Positions 50,463 to 62,773 of a DNA stretch of 64,000 nt are shown here, one piece after another. The stretch lies in contig OX359284.1 of assembly GCA_947179155.2 (NCBI GenBank), positions 8,356,432 through 8,420,431 of the forward strand, in the 5' to 3' direction. The first letter of the stretch is position 1; the number at the start of each line of letters is the position of its first letter. This DNA comes from Hedera helix (taxonomy: Eukaryota; Streptophyta; Magnoliopsida; Apiales; Araliaceae). Both the position numbers and the translations under genes were made by a program. Under the pieces are notes generated by a model. The model saw nothing but the letters and a program-made list of their open reading frames with translations. It had not been told where the DNA came from and made no database searches.

Positions 50463-52126
50463 ATATCCCACTTGCACTAAAATCAATCGTCATGGTATCT
50501 AATACACATATTCTCTAAGTGACGATTAAACTGTTATTGAGTTAACACTTTAGTAAATGGATCTGCAATGTTACCTTAAGAGTCCACTTGCTCTACAGTG
50601 ACATCTTCTCTTTCAATTATCTCTCTAATTAAATGAAATGGCTGCAATACATGTTTGGATTTCTGATGAGACATGGGTTCCTTAGCTTGTGAAATAGTTC
50701 TCGTATTGTTACAAAATAAAGGCATAGGTCCTTGAATGCTAGGAACCACCCCGAGTTCGATTACAAACTTCTTCATCCAACCAGTCTCCTTTGCATCTTC
50801 ACTTACAGCTATGTACTCTGTCTCTGTCACTGAATCAACAACTATTTGCTACTTAAAACTTTTCCAACTTACTGTGTCACCATTTAAGGTAAACATATAA
50901 CCTGAAACGGATTTAATGTCATCTTGGTCAATTTAAAATTTTGAGTCTGTATAGCCCTCTAGTTTTAAATCAGAACCACCATAGACAAGAAATACATCCT
51001 TAGTTCTTCTTAAGTACTTAAGGATATTTTTTACTGCTTTCCAGCGTTCTTCTCCGGGATCATACTAATATCTGCTTGTTGCACTTAGTGCATGAGCAAC
51101 ATCAGGTCTTGTACATATCATCCCGTACATGATAGATCCTATCGCCGAGGCATAGGGTATCTTACTTATATAGTCTCTTTCTGTAGGTGTCTTTGGGGCC
51201 TGCTTCTTAGAGAGATGTATTCCATTACCCATCGGCATGAGCCCTCTCTTGGAATCTTCCATGCTAAACTTCTTTAGCATCAAATTAATGTACGCTCCTT
51301 AGGACAAGCTAAGCATCCTTTTAGATCTATCTCTATAGATCTTTATTCCCAAAATATAGGATGTTTCTCCTAAGTTCTTCTTGGAGAAAGGTTTAGATAA
51401 TCATATCTTGTTCTACTAAAGCATGGGAACATCATTCTCTATCAGTAATATATCATCAACATATAATACTAAGAATTTGACAGCGTTCCCACTTACCTTC
51501 TTGTACACACATGGTTCATCCTTGTTTTTGATAAAATCAAACTATTTGATTGTCTCATCAAAACAGATGTTTCACCTTCGAGAAGCTTGCTTCAATCCAT
51601 AAATGGATCGTTGTAGCTTACAGACTTGATTTATTCCAACATTTGAAACAAAACCCTCCGGCTGTATTATATATTCATCCTATTCTAGTTTCCTATTGAG
51701 GAAGACCGTTTTCACATCCATTTGGCAAATTTTGTAGTCATGATAAGCTTAAATTACAAGCAAAATTCAAATGGACTTGAGCATTGCTACTTGTGAGAAG
51801 GTTTTATCATAGTCAACACCTTGTCTTTGTTTGAAATCTTTTGCAACCAGTCAGGCCTTATAGGTCTCTACCTTGTCGTCTGCTTCAGTCTTTCTCTTAA
51901 AGACCCATTTGCACCCAATAGGTTTAATGCTCTCATGTGGAGTAACCAAAGTCCATACTTGGTTCTCATACATGGAGTCCATCTTGGATATCATGGCTGT
52001 TAGCCATTTCTTTGAGTCTTTACTACTCATCGTCTCTTCGTAAGTCCATGGATCATCATTATCTATGATGCGTACCTCATCATCATCCTCTATGATGAAT
52101 CTATACCTTTCATGCATCTTTGATAC
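50463..52126 (-). pseudogene. Copia-3 reverse transcriptase and RNase H
   Basis: The best preserved pol part. Order on the minus strand: acidic linker MHERYRFIIEDDDEV, then WLTAMISKMDSMYENQVWTL and PIGCKWVFKRKTEADD (51851-52117); QMDVKTVFLNRK; GFVSNVGINQVCKLQRSIYG; the intact catalytic box VLYVDDILLIEND (about 51495-51457); LGIKIYRDRSKRML; KIPYASAIGSIMYGMICTRP (51065-51283); then RNase H with LEGYTDS, TETEYIAVSEDAKETGWMKK and KSKHVLQPFHLIREI (50576-50830); and a final ADPFTKVLTQ. At least eight stops interrupt it. The copy lost function through substitutions rather than domain loss. Confidence 0.88.
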
Positions 52127-55100
52127 TGTAACGTCCCCGAAATTCGACCAGTCTTATTACCTTAAATTTCATGTTTATTAGTCATTATTTCCTTAACGTC
52201 CAAATTTCGGTCCGTTAATAAATCTTTTATCACCTTAATCGATCCATTATCTGATTTCAAAATAACAATTACCAAAATTTATGGTATAAATTTTTCTTTT
52301 CTTTTTTTTCTCTTTCTCAATTCAATCGTTGAATTAAAATATTTGGATATTTAAAATCCTTACATTTTGATCCTAGTCCCTGGATCGCAACCTTTACCTT
52401 TTCTTTCTATCATAATGCTCAACATTTAATTTTAATGTTGATTATATTTCCACAATTATCTTTATTTCATAATTCATAATTTAAGCATTTAATAATCTTT
52501 ATCGTAACATCTATCTAATACAATCACAGTTCAAAATTTAACTTTACATATTATGTCTGGATTCAACATATACGTACATACGAAATATCATTATAAACTT
52601 AACACCTGCATCCACATTGAATGGAAAAATATAACAATACATTTTCCCACCTTCTAGGCAATTCATCTATAATTTAATCCAATATTCTTGAAATTTATTT
52701 CTTTACCTGCAAAAATTTTCATTAAGCAAGTAATGAGCACAACGGCTCAGCAAGTTCAACAGTTTATGTTTCACATAGCACATAGCTTATCATGCTTGGT
52801 GTGTGTCATACATTACGTGTAGTGCTTCTATTCAAGCATTATATCTCAAATATGTTCATATCCTTTCACAAAGTACATATTGTGGCCACATCAATCACGT
52901 ATCACATAACATGTCATTTGTATGCATTTAAACCAGTATTATCATATCATAACAGTCAACATTTAACATTTAAGGGACTGAAGAACTTGCCTGGCGTCCA
53001 ATTAATAGCTCAAAACCTTAACTCGATCAACCTATGATCATAGAATAATCAAATAATAATTATTTATCATTTTATGATATTAATTTAATTAATTAATATC
53101 ATCTATAACGTAATTAACCCTACCCGACGATTTATTTTAGGGTATCGGGTTAATTATTAACTAATAAGGTTAATATATTAACCTCATTCCTTAAAAATAT
53201 TCATTTGATTTAATATCCACCACCTTCACTACGGACAACCCGGCTTATCGGTTAAAATTTTAACATATTCGGTTGTCCGAATTTTATTTAATCATTTTCT
53301 AACCTTTAAACTCAATAGATTAATATTTAAATATTAATCCTCAATATTTAATATTTTTACAAAAATATTAAATTTAATGCCCAAACATCATTTCTATATT
53401 TTTCTATAATTTTTAAACAATTTTTAAACATTTATTTAATTAAAAACTGATTCTGAGGGCATTTTCGTAATTTTCGCGGCCCTAGGGACATAACCGGAAT
53501 TTTCCAGAAAGACCAGGGGCACGCCAGTCATTTGGTCAGGCCAGAACATGATCGGTATTATTCCGAAAGGACAGGGGCAGTTTTGTAATTTCATAGCATA
53601 TGTCTGTCGAGCGTAACGCGCGGCCAATCCTTGTCGACGCCAAACGGCATCGTTTCCTTCGTCCGTATCTGAGCTCCGCGCATGGCACGGCTCTCCCTTC
53701 CGCGTCCCAAAAACGACGCCGTTTTGGTCCTTCTTCTGGAAAAAAAAGCGCCACGCCAGGTAGTGATGCACAAAAGGCCTGCGGCCCGGCCTTGATCCGG
53801 CCTGGGCTCGGCCTGGTCAAAGCCCGGCCTGGTCAAGGCCTGGCCTGGCTTGGCCTGGCCTGAAGGCCACGAACAGGCCACAGTTTTTTGGCTCAGATCC
53901 GGCCTGGCCTGGCGTGCCAAAAAGCCCGGCCTGGCCCGAGGCCTGGCCCGGCCTGGCCTGGGTCTGGCCTGGCCTGGTTCACCAAAAGCTTAGTTCAGTC
54001 TGCAGATTTTCTTTATTCGCTACTTCAATTCTCCCACTGTAGACGAAAACTTCATCTTTGTAACAACTCATTCAATAAATAAAATAAAATTGACGTATTT
54101 TAATACGTTCATTCATGCATGTTTGTTTATATACAAATAAAGAAATCCATGAAAACACATTGACTAGTGTAATATATAAGGATTTTCCTTACCTAGCTAG
54201 CAACCTACACTTCTTACAGATCTTTCATTGCATCTTTATTTTAATAGATACTTAGCGTAACAACTAGAAAGTCATTTGTAAAATAATAATAAAAAAGATA
54301 ATTTTCATTATTGTAATTTGAAAGCTGTAACTTGTAATACATTACTTTTAATTAATACATCAATTAAGTTTAAAATTTTAATGGGTGTTTGAATAATATT
54401 TAAAATTACTAAAAACATTGTTTGAATAGATCGAATCGGACTGGACTGCCCTGACTTGGCCCAAAGCCTGGCCTGGCCTGGCCTGCAGGCCTCAACAGGC
54501 CCCCTTTTTTAGCGTCAAGCCCGGCCCGGCCTGGTCTGCAGGCCAAAAGTCAACGGCCCGGCCCGGCCTGGTCAACGGTCAAGGCCTGGCAGGCCCAGGC
54601 CGGGCCAGGCCAGGCCGGCCTGTTGTGCATGCCTAGCGCCAGGCGCAGCATACCCTCCACAATTTTTTTTCTTCTTCTTTCTTCTTTCTTCTTCCGGCTA
54701 TAACAGTAAGCCACCTTTCCCCATAATTTTCCATTTTTCTACCAAATTTTCTCCATAAAATAACTCCAAAAATCACATAATTCATAGATATATATCTATA
54801 AATTATTTAGAATAATTATACTATTTATTTTCTAATTTTTCACAATAATAATTTATCATTTAAAATACCAAAAATAATCAAAAGTAATTGATTTATACCT
54901 TCCAAAAGCTTAACTTTCTTCCCATGAAGCTTGTTCTTTCCTCTCCTTGGTGACTATAGTGTTTTCTGGCAAAGGTGGTGGTGTCGGATGAGGGAGAGAA
55001 GAGAGAGTTTTGTTTTGTTGCATGTTTGTTTTTCCTTTTCTTCTTTTCTTTTTCCTTTCATTTCTTTTTCCTTCCCTTAAATAGCCCAACGAACTTAGCA

Positions 55101-56370
55101 ATTTTGAATAAAAAATTCTCCACCGCCTTTTCCCTTTTTCTTGAATCTTCCGGATTTTTCAAACAACGCATACAAATATAATTAAATACATTACATAATT
55201 ATCTCGTGTAATAATTATTTTACATAATGTATGTAAAATAATTATTTTAACGTACCAAAATTCATAATATGATTTATCAATAATATTAACACCCATTTTG
55301 GGTATTTTACTTGACAAATTTTGTACACGCATAATGACATGCATGTAATTATATGAGGTAATTTATACCTCCAAAATTCATAAAATAATTCATATAACAT
55401 ATAAAAATTATTTTTCATTACTTTTCACTCCGTTACTTGGACAACATGTCACACTAACATGTTTCCGGTTCCGAAATATTATCCTTCATAAAAGTCATAA
55501 TAATTTAATTATGCATAACCATAATTTTTAATAAATTAAAACATTCCTTTTTCCTCATTTAATTTAATTTCTTTACATTTCACATTAATTTCTTTATATA
55601 TAAATTATATAATTTAATATTATATAATTTATATATTTACATTCTCCTTTCTTAAATAATTTCTTAATTTCCTCCAACCTTAATCCATTTAATCACCTTA
55701 TATAAATTATATAATTATTCTTATATAATTTATATAATTATTATTTTCTTCATACCTCATTTTAATTTTCTTATATAAATTATATAATTTATTATTATAT
55801 AATTTATATAATTACTTTTCCTTCTCAATTAATTTCTAAACTTCCTCCATAATTTTTGATTAAATCTAAAATCCATAATTATATTATTACAACTCCCTCA
55901 ATAACTTTTCATTTAAAATTGGATTAATTTAATTATTAATCCCTTAACTTCCATCATTAATGAAATTGATAATTATCAATTAAACATAACACACACACAC
56001 ACACATATATATACAAATGTATATATATAATATATACATATTTAATTCATGCATTTCACATTATCACGTAACCTCATTTAAAATCATAATTTCTGTACTT
56101 CCACAATAATTTGATTGTACAATTTATTGTACCTTTACAAGAAATTTCTCTTATTCTTTATAAATTGTTTCCAAACAATTTATTTACTTTTTCAATTCTT
56201 TAAATTCACACCAATCATCGCTATCTTTGTACAGATTTAATTTATCAATTAAATCTGTTTACACACTTTAAATCACATATAATTCACCAATAATTTAAAT
56301 AACCTTAATAATTTTATCAATTAAATTCTCATTTAATATTATAATAATTCTGAGAATTTGGGTCCTCACA
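52127..56370 (-). mobile_element. Solo LTR, family B, TSD GATAC
   Basis: On the minus strand it starts TGTGAGGACCCAAATTCTCAG and ends CGGGGACGTTACA. It is flanked by GATAC at 52122-52126 and 56371-56375, which rejoins copia-3 codons. Without the nested hAT-like element it is about 3.36 kb, like the other family B LTRs. It has a GC module at 53455-53760 split by the nested element. It differs by many substitutions from the 16336-34900 copies, so it is a separate, probably older, insertion. Confidence 0.92.
53761..54635. mobile_element. Non-autonomous hAT-like DNA transposon rich in GGCCTGGCC
   Basis: Terminal inverted repeats are TAGTGATGCACAAAAGGCC at the left and TAGGCATGCACAACAGGCC (reverse complement of the right end). 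Flanking 8-mers ACGCCAGG (53753-53760) and GCGCCAGG (54636-54643) match at 7 of 8, the TSD length of hAT elements. The 875-bp body has subterminal arrays of CCTGGCC/GGCCAGG (53780-53980 and 54450-54620) in inverted orientation around an AT-rich centre (53990-54430). There is no transposase. The proline/glycine/arginine-rich open frames across it are artefacts of the arrays. Confidence 0.85.
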
Positions 56371-56375
56371 GATAC

Positions 56376-57715
56376 TCTTATAGATTTACGAATAGGTTGT
56401 GGTATAGTAGGTTGTGTTACTTGATTAGGTACCTCACTTTGACCCATAGTGTTTTGTGGTTCATGAAATTCTTAAGGGTCTATTTTATTCCCACTGACCC
56501 CTTTAAGGATAAACTCCTTTTTCAAGAAGGTAGCATATTTTGCAACAAATAACTTTTGATTAGTAGGATGATAGAAATAATACCCTGTCCCACAAAATTA
56601 CACTTATAAGATCTTGTCTCTATCTTATCATGCTCAAATCTTTTGACATAAGTTGGACAACTCCAAATCTTAACATACTTAAGATTAGGTTTCCTTCTTG
56701 CTCATATTTTATATGGAGTCTTAGGAACGGATTTTGAAGGTACCTTATTAAGTATGTATGCAGTCGTTTCTAGGACTAACCGCAGATTAAAATTGGAAGA
56801 TCGGTAAAACTCATCATGGAACGAACCATGCCCAATAATGTTCGATTTCTCCTTTCAGATATGTCATTCAATTGTGGTGTACCTGGTGGAGTCCATTGTG
56901 AGATAATACCATTTTTTTAAGATAATCGAGAAATTCATTGCTTAAATATTCACCACCTTAATTCGATCGAAGAATCTTAATACTCTTACTAGTTTATTTC
57001 TATACTTCACTTCTAAATTCTTTGAATTTTTTAAACGATTCAGACTTGTATTTAATCAAATACACATATCCAAATCTTGAATGATCATCAATGAAAATAA
57101 TAAAATATGAATACCCTCCTCGTGCATGCGTTGTCATAGGTTCACATACATCTATGTGTACCTACTCTAACAACTCTGTAACTCTTTCTCCTTTTCTACT
57201 AAAAGGAGATTTAGTCAGTTTACCCATGAGACAAGATTCACAAGTTAGATATGATTCATAATCAAATAATTCTAAAAGTCCATCTTTATGCAACTTGTTT
57301 AATCTTGTTTCATTAATATAACATAGTCTACCATGTCATATTAAGGTATAATTTATATTATCTCTTTTTCTTTTCTTAGTTTGTTCAACTTGTAATATAT
57401 TTCCATGTAAGTCAAGTAAATAAAGTCCATTGTGCAATTTACCAATACCATACAGAACATTATCATTATAAGTAGAACAACTGATATTCTTAATTATAGT
57501 ATGAAAATCATCTTTATCCAATATAGGAAAATAAATAATGTTTCTAATAAGTACTGGAACATAATAACAATTATTTAAATCAATGGACTTACACGTAGAC
57601 AGTGTTAAATAAAAAGTTCTTACGGCTAATGCAGCAACCTTTACTTCATTCCCCACGCGCAAGATGACTTCATCTTTGTTTAGCTTTCAACTTCTTCTTA
57701 GTCCCTGCATAGTAT
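56376..57715 (-). pseudogene. Copia-3 integrase and pre-integrase region
   Basis: The minus strand order is the pre-integrase part LNNCYYVPVLIRNIIYFPIL and YGIGKLHNGLYLLDLHGNIL (57336-57662), a zinc-region remnant, then the integrase core with TTHARGGYSYFI, a KSIKILRSN block followed by a stop and GGEYLSNEFL, SQWTPPGTPQLN, and RRNRTLLGMVRSMMSFTDL (about 57140-56800). Stops occur where Arg/Trp/Gln codons would be expected. Confidence 0.8.
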
Positions 57716-58634
57716 TACATATGTGAGAATCACAACTAGTGTTTAATACCCAAGTAGAACTTTGACTTACAAAAAGATTTATTTCAATCATGAACAAATC
57801 TTAATCTGAAGTTGAAATTTTTTCAAGCTTCTTCTGCTTTAGATCTATAAGATACTCCTTGCAGTTCCTTTTCCAATAACCCAGCTTGTTACAATGGAAA
57901 CATATTCCTTTATTATAAATATCAGCTTTCTTATTGTCATTTGTCTTGCCGTTAGCCTTCTTCTTTTTCTTCTTTTCAGAAGAACCCTTGGGCCTCTTTC
58001 TCTTCTTGGAAGAATCAACCACTAACAAGACTTGGTCCTTTTTGGATGGGAAGTGACCCTCCGCATTTTTCAACATGTTAAGTAACTCAGACAAGCTGAC
58101 GTCCAACTTATTCATGTAAAAATTCACAACAAATTGTGAAAAGGAGTCTGGGAGTGATAGCAAGATCAGATCTTGGCTCAACTTCCCATCCATCCCTAAC
58201 TGTTCAAGTTGTTCAATCAGATTGATCATCTTTAGCACACGAGTCTCAACGGTAGTGCCCTCGGTCATTCGAGATCCAAAGAACTCCTTAGATATCTGAT
58301 ATCTAGCAGTTCTACTTTGCTTACCGTAAAGGTCTTTAAGGTGCAACAACATAGTAAGAGCATCCATCTATTCGTGCTAACGCTGAAACTCGTTACTCAT
58401 GGATGCGAGCATGAGACATTAAGCCACAATTGCATCATTTTGCCACTTCTTAAAAGTAGCAATCTCTTTCTTAGAGACTTCTTCTACAACAGTTGCAAAG
58501 TCAGGCGAATTTAGGACATAGGAAATATTTTCAGTAGTGAGAACGATTCTCAGATTCCTTAACCAGTCCGTGTAATTTGATCCGATCAGTTTATTAGTAT
58601 CAAGTATGTTACGCAGTGATAGTGAGTTTGACAT
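57716..58634 (-). pseudogene. Copia-3 gag and start of protease
   Basis: The homologous start is the ATG at 58634, beginning MSNSLSLRNILDTNKLIGSN; an in-frame upstream ATG at 58679 exists but lies in leader sequence. The gag core is well kept (FFGSRMTEGTTVETRVLKMI, LPDSFSQFVVNFYMNKLDVS) with one interruption near 58370-58418. Then come a Lys-rich stretch and the zinc knuckle CFHCNKLGYWKRNC, whose His is Tyr. The protease motif reads TWVLNTSCDSHI, with the catalytic Asp changed to Asn and the Gly lost. The 188-codon open part (57801-58367) is the longest retrotransposon frame in the window. Confidence 0.88.
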
Positions 58635-58919
58635 TTGTAAAATTCTGCATATGAAAATAGATAATATTTTGGCATACATTCATTTAATTAATTATCAAAA
58701 TAAATTAGCTCTTTATTTAAATTAGTATTCTCTCGCTATTTTCATCAAATTATATTACCCCACATATATAGTTCAACAAATCTAATTAAAGATTTGCTAG
58801 TGAGAATAGGAATCCTATTCCAAATGTATATAGCTTTGTGTGACATAACAAACTATATATAAATAAATAAGTAGATAACTCTTTGTCAATTACATCAACA
58901 TGTAACTCCTTGCATTTTC
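58635..58919 (-). other. Copia-3 5' untranslated region (partial)
   Basis: Non-coding. It matches the copia-1 leader at 38550-38760, including the ATCTAATTAAAGATTTGCTAGTGAG block. It is interrupted at 58920 by a solo LTR. The short stretch 62742-62773 may be its continuation. Confidence 0.65.
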
Positions 58920-60179
58920 TGTGACGACCCCAAATCCGGGTTCTTTAACCTCGGGTTTGGTTCTCACTGTACAATACTTAACCATAATGAAATACATAAA
59001 TTGTATTCAACTTCGCGGAATAATACAAAAGGTTCCTTAATCAAAAGGCTACACTTCCCAAGGTCTATTACCTTAATCTTAAACATTACATATCTTAAGG
59101 GAAATACAAAAGATTTACAACAGTAATTACATAACAGTAAATTAAACTAGCATGCAATTACTTAAAACTAAGCATTCGCTTTCCCCTTGCCTTTGTCCGA
59201 TTTAGAGCTTTCGGGAATGGCTGAAATATAGTCATGATATAGCAAGAATGAGCAACTAAATGGCTCAGCAAGTTTATAAACAACAATCATACGATATATC
59301 ATGATGAATGGAAATAACTTCAAGGTTTCAACAATAGCAATTGTGAAAGATAACAAGAATCAATGTTCAATAAAAGAAGGGATTGACTCTTTACTGCTGA
59401 GTGGTCTTTAAGGACCATGAACTGCTACTAAGGTAAAACAGACATACAATGTCTGACTCCTTGTTTAAAAATAACGGGACACTTGAGGGGATCAGTCCTC
59501 TCATGTCCTATGTATATGCATCACATTTAGTTTTTCTTGCTCGCTGTCGGGTCTCCGACAAATAAAAATCCCCTTTAACTAGGGTTGTTCTATCTCAGTC
59601 TTACTGTAAGAATCCGCACCAGCCAATGGTTTGGATAAGCTTTTATAATATTCAATTAAATGAATTTAACATGCATTTGTCTAGCCGAAACAATTAGCTT
59701 AGACGTTCTTAAACAGTTTGCAAAAGCACTATGTGCGAATACAATAATCAATAATGATGTGAAGTAATTTTTGATAATTAATTCACTCAAAGATCTGTCA
59801 AGTAACTACGGGTGTAGAATACTTGCTCAACAATAATTGAAATGTAAATACGGTTGAAGAATATCTGCAACAATAAATACAAGTTTAAGGGTAGAAAACT
59901 TGTCTGTCTGCTCAGCTACAATAAATGTCTAGCTTTAACTAACTTGCTTTGAAAGACCTAACATTAATAAAGTCGGTCTAATAATTAGTACGGCGTATTT
60001 GCATAACTATACGCTTGATAATGAACTTATTTACCACACATAAGTACTAACACATAATTTACATTAGTCAAAACAATATTATTAACCTTATAGACCCTTA
60101 ATCATTTTAGGTTAATAATTTAATAAGTTAGAAAATATTTTTCTTAAGTGTTGGACACTTATTAAGCACTTAAACAACT

Positions 60180-60850
60180 TATTACAATTGTTTTATTAAA
60201 TCGTAATTAAATTCAATTTATTTTATTAACTCAATCTCTATTTAATTACTATTTAATCTTGATTAAATAGAAATTAATTAATTAACTCTAGTTATTATTT
60301 AAAATAAATAATAACTAATTATACTTACTTAATATTTAATTATAATTAAATAATAAATAATTATTGACTTAATTTTAACCTTCTTTAATTTAATATTAAT
60401 CAACCAATAATTAACTAAGTAATTAACCTTACTTATTATTTAATTTAAGGAAATTAAATAATAGTTTACTAATCTTAATCCTCTTTAATTATTATTTAAT
60501 GTCAATTAAATAATAATTAATTATTTAATTAATTTTAATTATTATTTAAGGTTAAATAATAATCAAATCATTCTTATTTATTATTTAAATTAAATAATAA
60601 ATTATTACTCTAATAACTTAATTTCCATTAATTGTTATTTAATGCTAATTAAATAATAATTAATTACTTAATTATCCTTATTTATTATTTAATAATATTT
60701 AAATAATAAAAAATTAATTTATAAATTTTATCTCTCTTAAGTATTATTTAATAGGCATTAAATAATAATTGCTAAATTATCATCTTTATTTATTATTAAC
60801 ATTTAAAATAATAAATAAATAATAAATTTATTTAACTTAACCATGGTTTA
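60180..60850. repeat. Hairpin array with TTATTATTTAAT-type stems
   Basis: Roughly 14 units. Examples: AATTATTATTTAAT (60487-60500), loop GTCA, ATTAAATAATAATT (60505-60518), a perfect 14-bp stem; and AGTTATTATTTA (60290-60301), loop AAA, TAAATAATAACT (60305-60316), a perfect 12-bp stem. The stem sequence differs from the AATATTATTAA stems of the sister LTRs but resembles 1800-2260. Confidence 0.88.
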
Positions 60851-60989
60851 GCTAACTAGATTAATATTTAAAATATTTAAATATTAAACTTATTGAAAAA
60901 TATCCTCCCCAATATTATTTTTGTATTATTATTATTTTTGTTATAATTTTAAATTAATTTTCAAATATTTAAATTAATTAAAATTAACC

Positions 60990-61270
60990 CGAATGGCATT
61001 TTCGTAAATAAGTTGAAAACGGATCCGAGGGCAGAATGGTAATTCTGCCAAGAAAAACATGGAGGGGCATAAAGGTAATTTTGCCAGAATTTTCCTTACC
61101 GCGCATGGCGCGCGTTTCAGATTATACGGCCCAAAACGACGCCGTTTTTGGAAAGCCGGATACGGCTTCCGCGCGTACGCGCGGAGTAACTTTTTACGGA
61201 CGCCAGACGACGTCGTTTGGCTCCGTGTTTTCGGTGAACAGTGGCTGCGCGCGCATTGTGCGGAAACCCT
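60990..61270. repeat. Family B-like GC module inside a family A LTR
   Basis: Holds GGGGCATAAAGGTAATTTTGCC-type lines, ACCGCGCATGGCGCGCG, AAAACGACGCCGTTTT (about 61133-61148), CCGCGCGTACGCGCGG, AGACGACGTCGTTTGG and GCGCGCGCATTGTGCG. These are the signature words of the family B LTR module (17690-18030, 53455-53760). The overlapping open frames of 79-122 codons are chance products of GC richness. Confidence 0.75.
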
Positions 61271-61987
61271 TAAATTTTTTCTTCTTCGCAGAATGTGAAC
61301 AGTGTTCCGGCACACACATTTTAAATAAAAATATACCATCAAGTAAGCTTTAACTCTTCAATAAAAATCCAAAAAAATTACCAATCACCTTATATTAATT
61401 TATAACATGAAAAAATAATTTTTCATGATTTAATATCATTATTTTTTTATAAAAATTTCTACATCACATAAACTACCATAAATCATAACTTTTTGTGTAT
61501 AACTCTATTTTGAGTGATTCAAACTTTGTTTTTCTCATGATTTAATGTTCTATAATATTAGAACATCAAACCTAAGTTTTATAAAAATATTTTTGGTAAT
61601 AAATTTCAAGACTTGATTATACACTATTAAACACATATTTTAGCATACAAATGATACCAAAATACAAACCAAACCTATTAAACTCAAGCATGGCATAAAT
61701 ATTACAACTACACATTAATAACTATATTAACATGTTTATACTAACATGATGATTTATTTAATTTAAAAACAAACTACATTTAAAATAATCATTACCTTGT
61801 TTTAATGGCTATCTTTCTTTTTCTTCCAAAATAGGTGATGAGGTTTGAAGGCATGAACCAATAACTCCTTCTCCTCTCTTAGTATTTTGCTCTCAATATT
61901 TTCTCACACTCTCAAATGCTCACACTTTGCTCTCTAGGAAATTCTCTAGCAATGAACTAACCAACCTAGAACAAGTGTGGGGTGTTT

Positions 61988-61998
61988 CTTTTATAGCC
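61988..61998 (-). promoter_or_regulatory. Possible LTR TATA box
   Basis: The minus strand reads GGCTATAAAAGAAAC at the position equivalent to GGCTATAAATAG of the 20131 copy. Confidence 0.45.
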
Positions 61999-62257
61999 AT
62001 CTACTAACACACTATTAACTCACTAATTCATCTATGTTGGTCAAATTAAAGGCTAATCAAGCTTACTATTTGATGGATTGACATGGTGATTGACTAGTTG
62101 ATTGACTAGAGTTGTTGGACAACTTTGATTTAGTGTGAAAGAGAAGCAATCTAGCAAATCAAGCAACATCAAGTGGGTCCCTCACAAAAATCAGCAAAAT
62201 GGTTTTTCCAAGCCATTTTTCCTTTATTTTTAATGCAAAAATGTGCATATATACATC

Positions 62258-62292
<35 letters not shown>

Positions 62293-62741
62293 GTATATTG
62301 ACCAAAGTTTGACCCTTATTGGACTTCACATTGGGCTTGGGAATAACTTATATTGGGCTCATTCAATTAAATTGTTTGGGCTCAATTTAAATAACACATT
62401 GGGTTTATTTTAAATAGTCTAGGTTACATTTAATTAAATCAAGCATTGGGCTTGTTTAATTAATTACATGGGCTAGTAATTAAATTAATTACATGGGCTA
62501 CTAGGTTAATATCTTTAACCTAGGTTATTAACTTATTTGGATTTAAAATATAATCCAATTAGATTTGCTTAAATTAATTATACACCTTGCTTTAATCCTT
62601 TAAATAAACATACAAGCACATAAGTACATTTATTTAATTATCTAATGCACAATTAATTAATGTGAAAATTTTAAATTCATTGCTAAATATTTATTAAGTA
62701 TATTTACAATGACTAATGAAATTCGTGGTCATTACATTTTC

Positions 62742-62773
62742 CCTCTTGAACTATTATGATTATGTGTGACACA
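62742..62773. other. Short unassigned segment, possibly copia-3 leader
   Basis: A 32-base stretch between the TSD of the family A solo LTR and the start of the next copia LTR. By position it should be copia-3 leader. It is too short to confirm. Confidence 0.4.

Larger units (their letters stand above)
58920..62736 (-). mobile_element. Solo LTR, family A, TSD TTTTC
   Basis: On the minus strand it starts TGTAATGACCACGAATTTCATTAG and ends GGGGTCGTCACA. It is flanked by TTTTC at 58915-58919 and 62737-62741. Its U3 and R/U5 parts match 20131-23926. Its central part carries a TTATTATTTAAT-type hairpin array and a GC module of the family B kind instead of the GCGC palindromes of its sisters, so this LTR appears mosaic. 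The minus-strand TATA is at 61990-61996. Confidence 0.92.

Noticed and set aside
53436..53920. Several overlapping open frames of 87-111 codons
   Set aside because: They come from the GC-rich GGCCTGGCC array of the hAT-like element and the family B GC module; all frames are open for compositional reasons.
60974..61353. Overlapping open frames of 79-122 codons
   Set aside because: Chance products of the GC module in a family A LTR; they cross module boundaries without homology.
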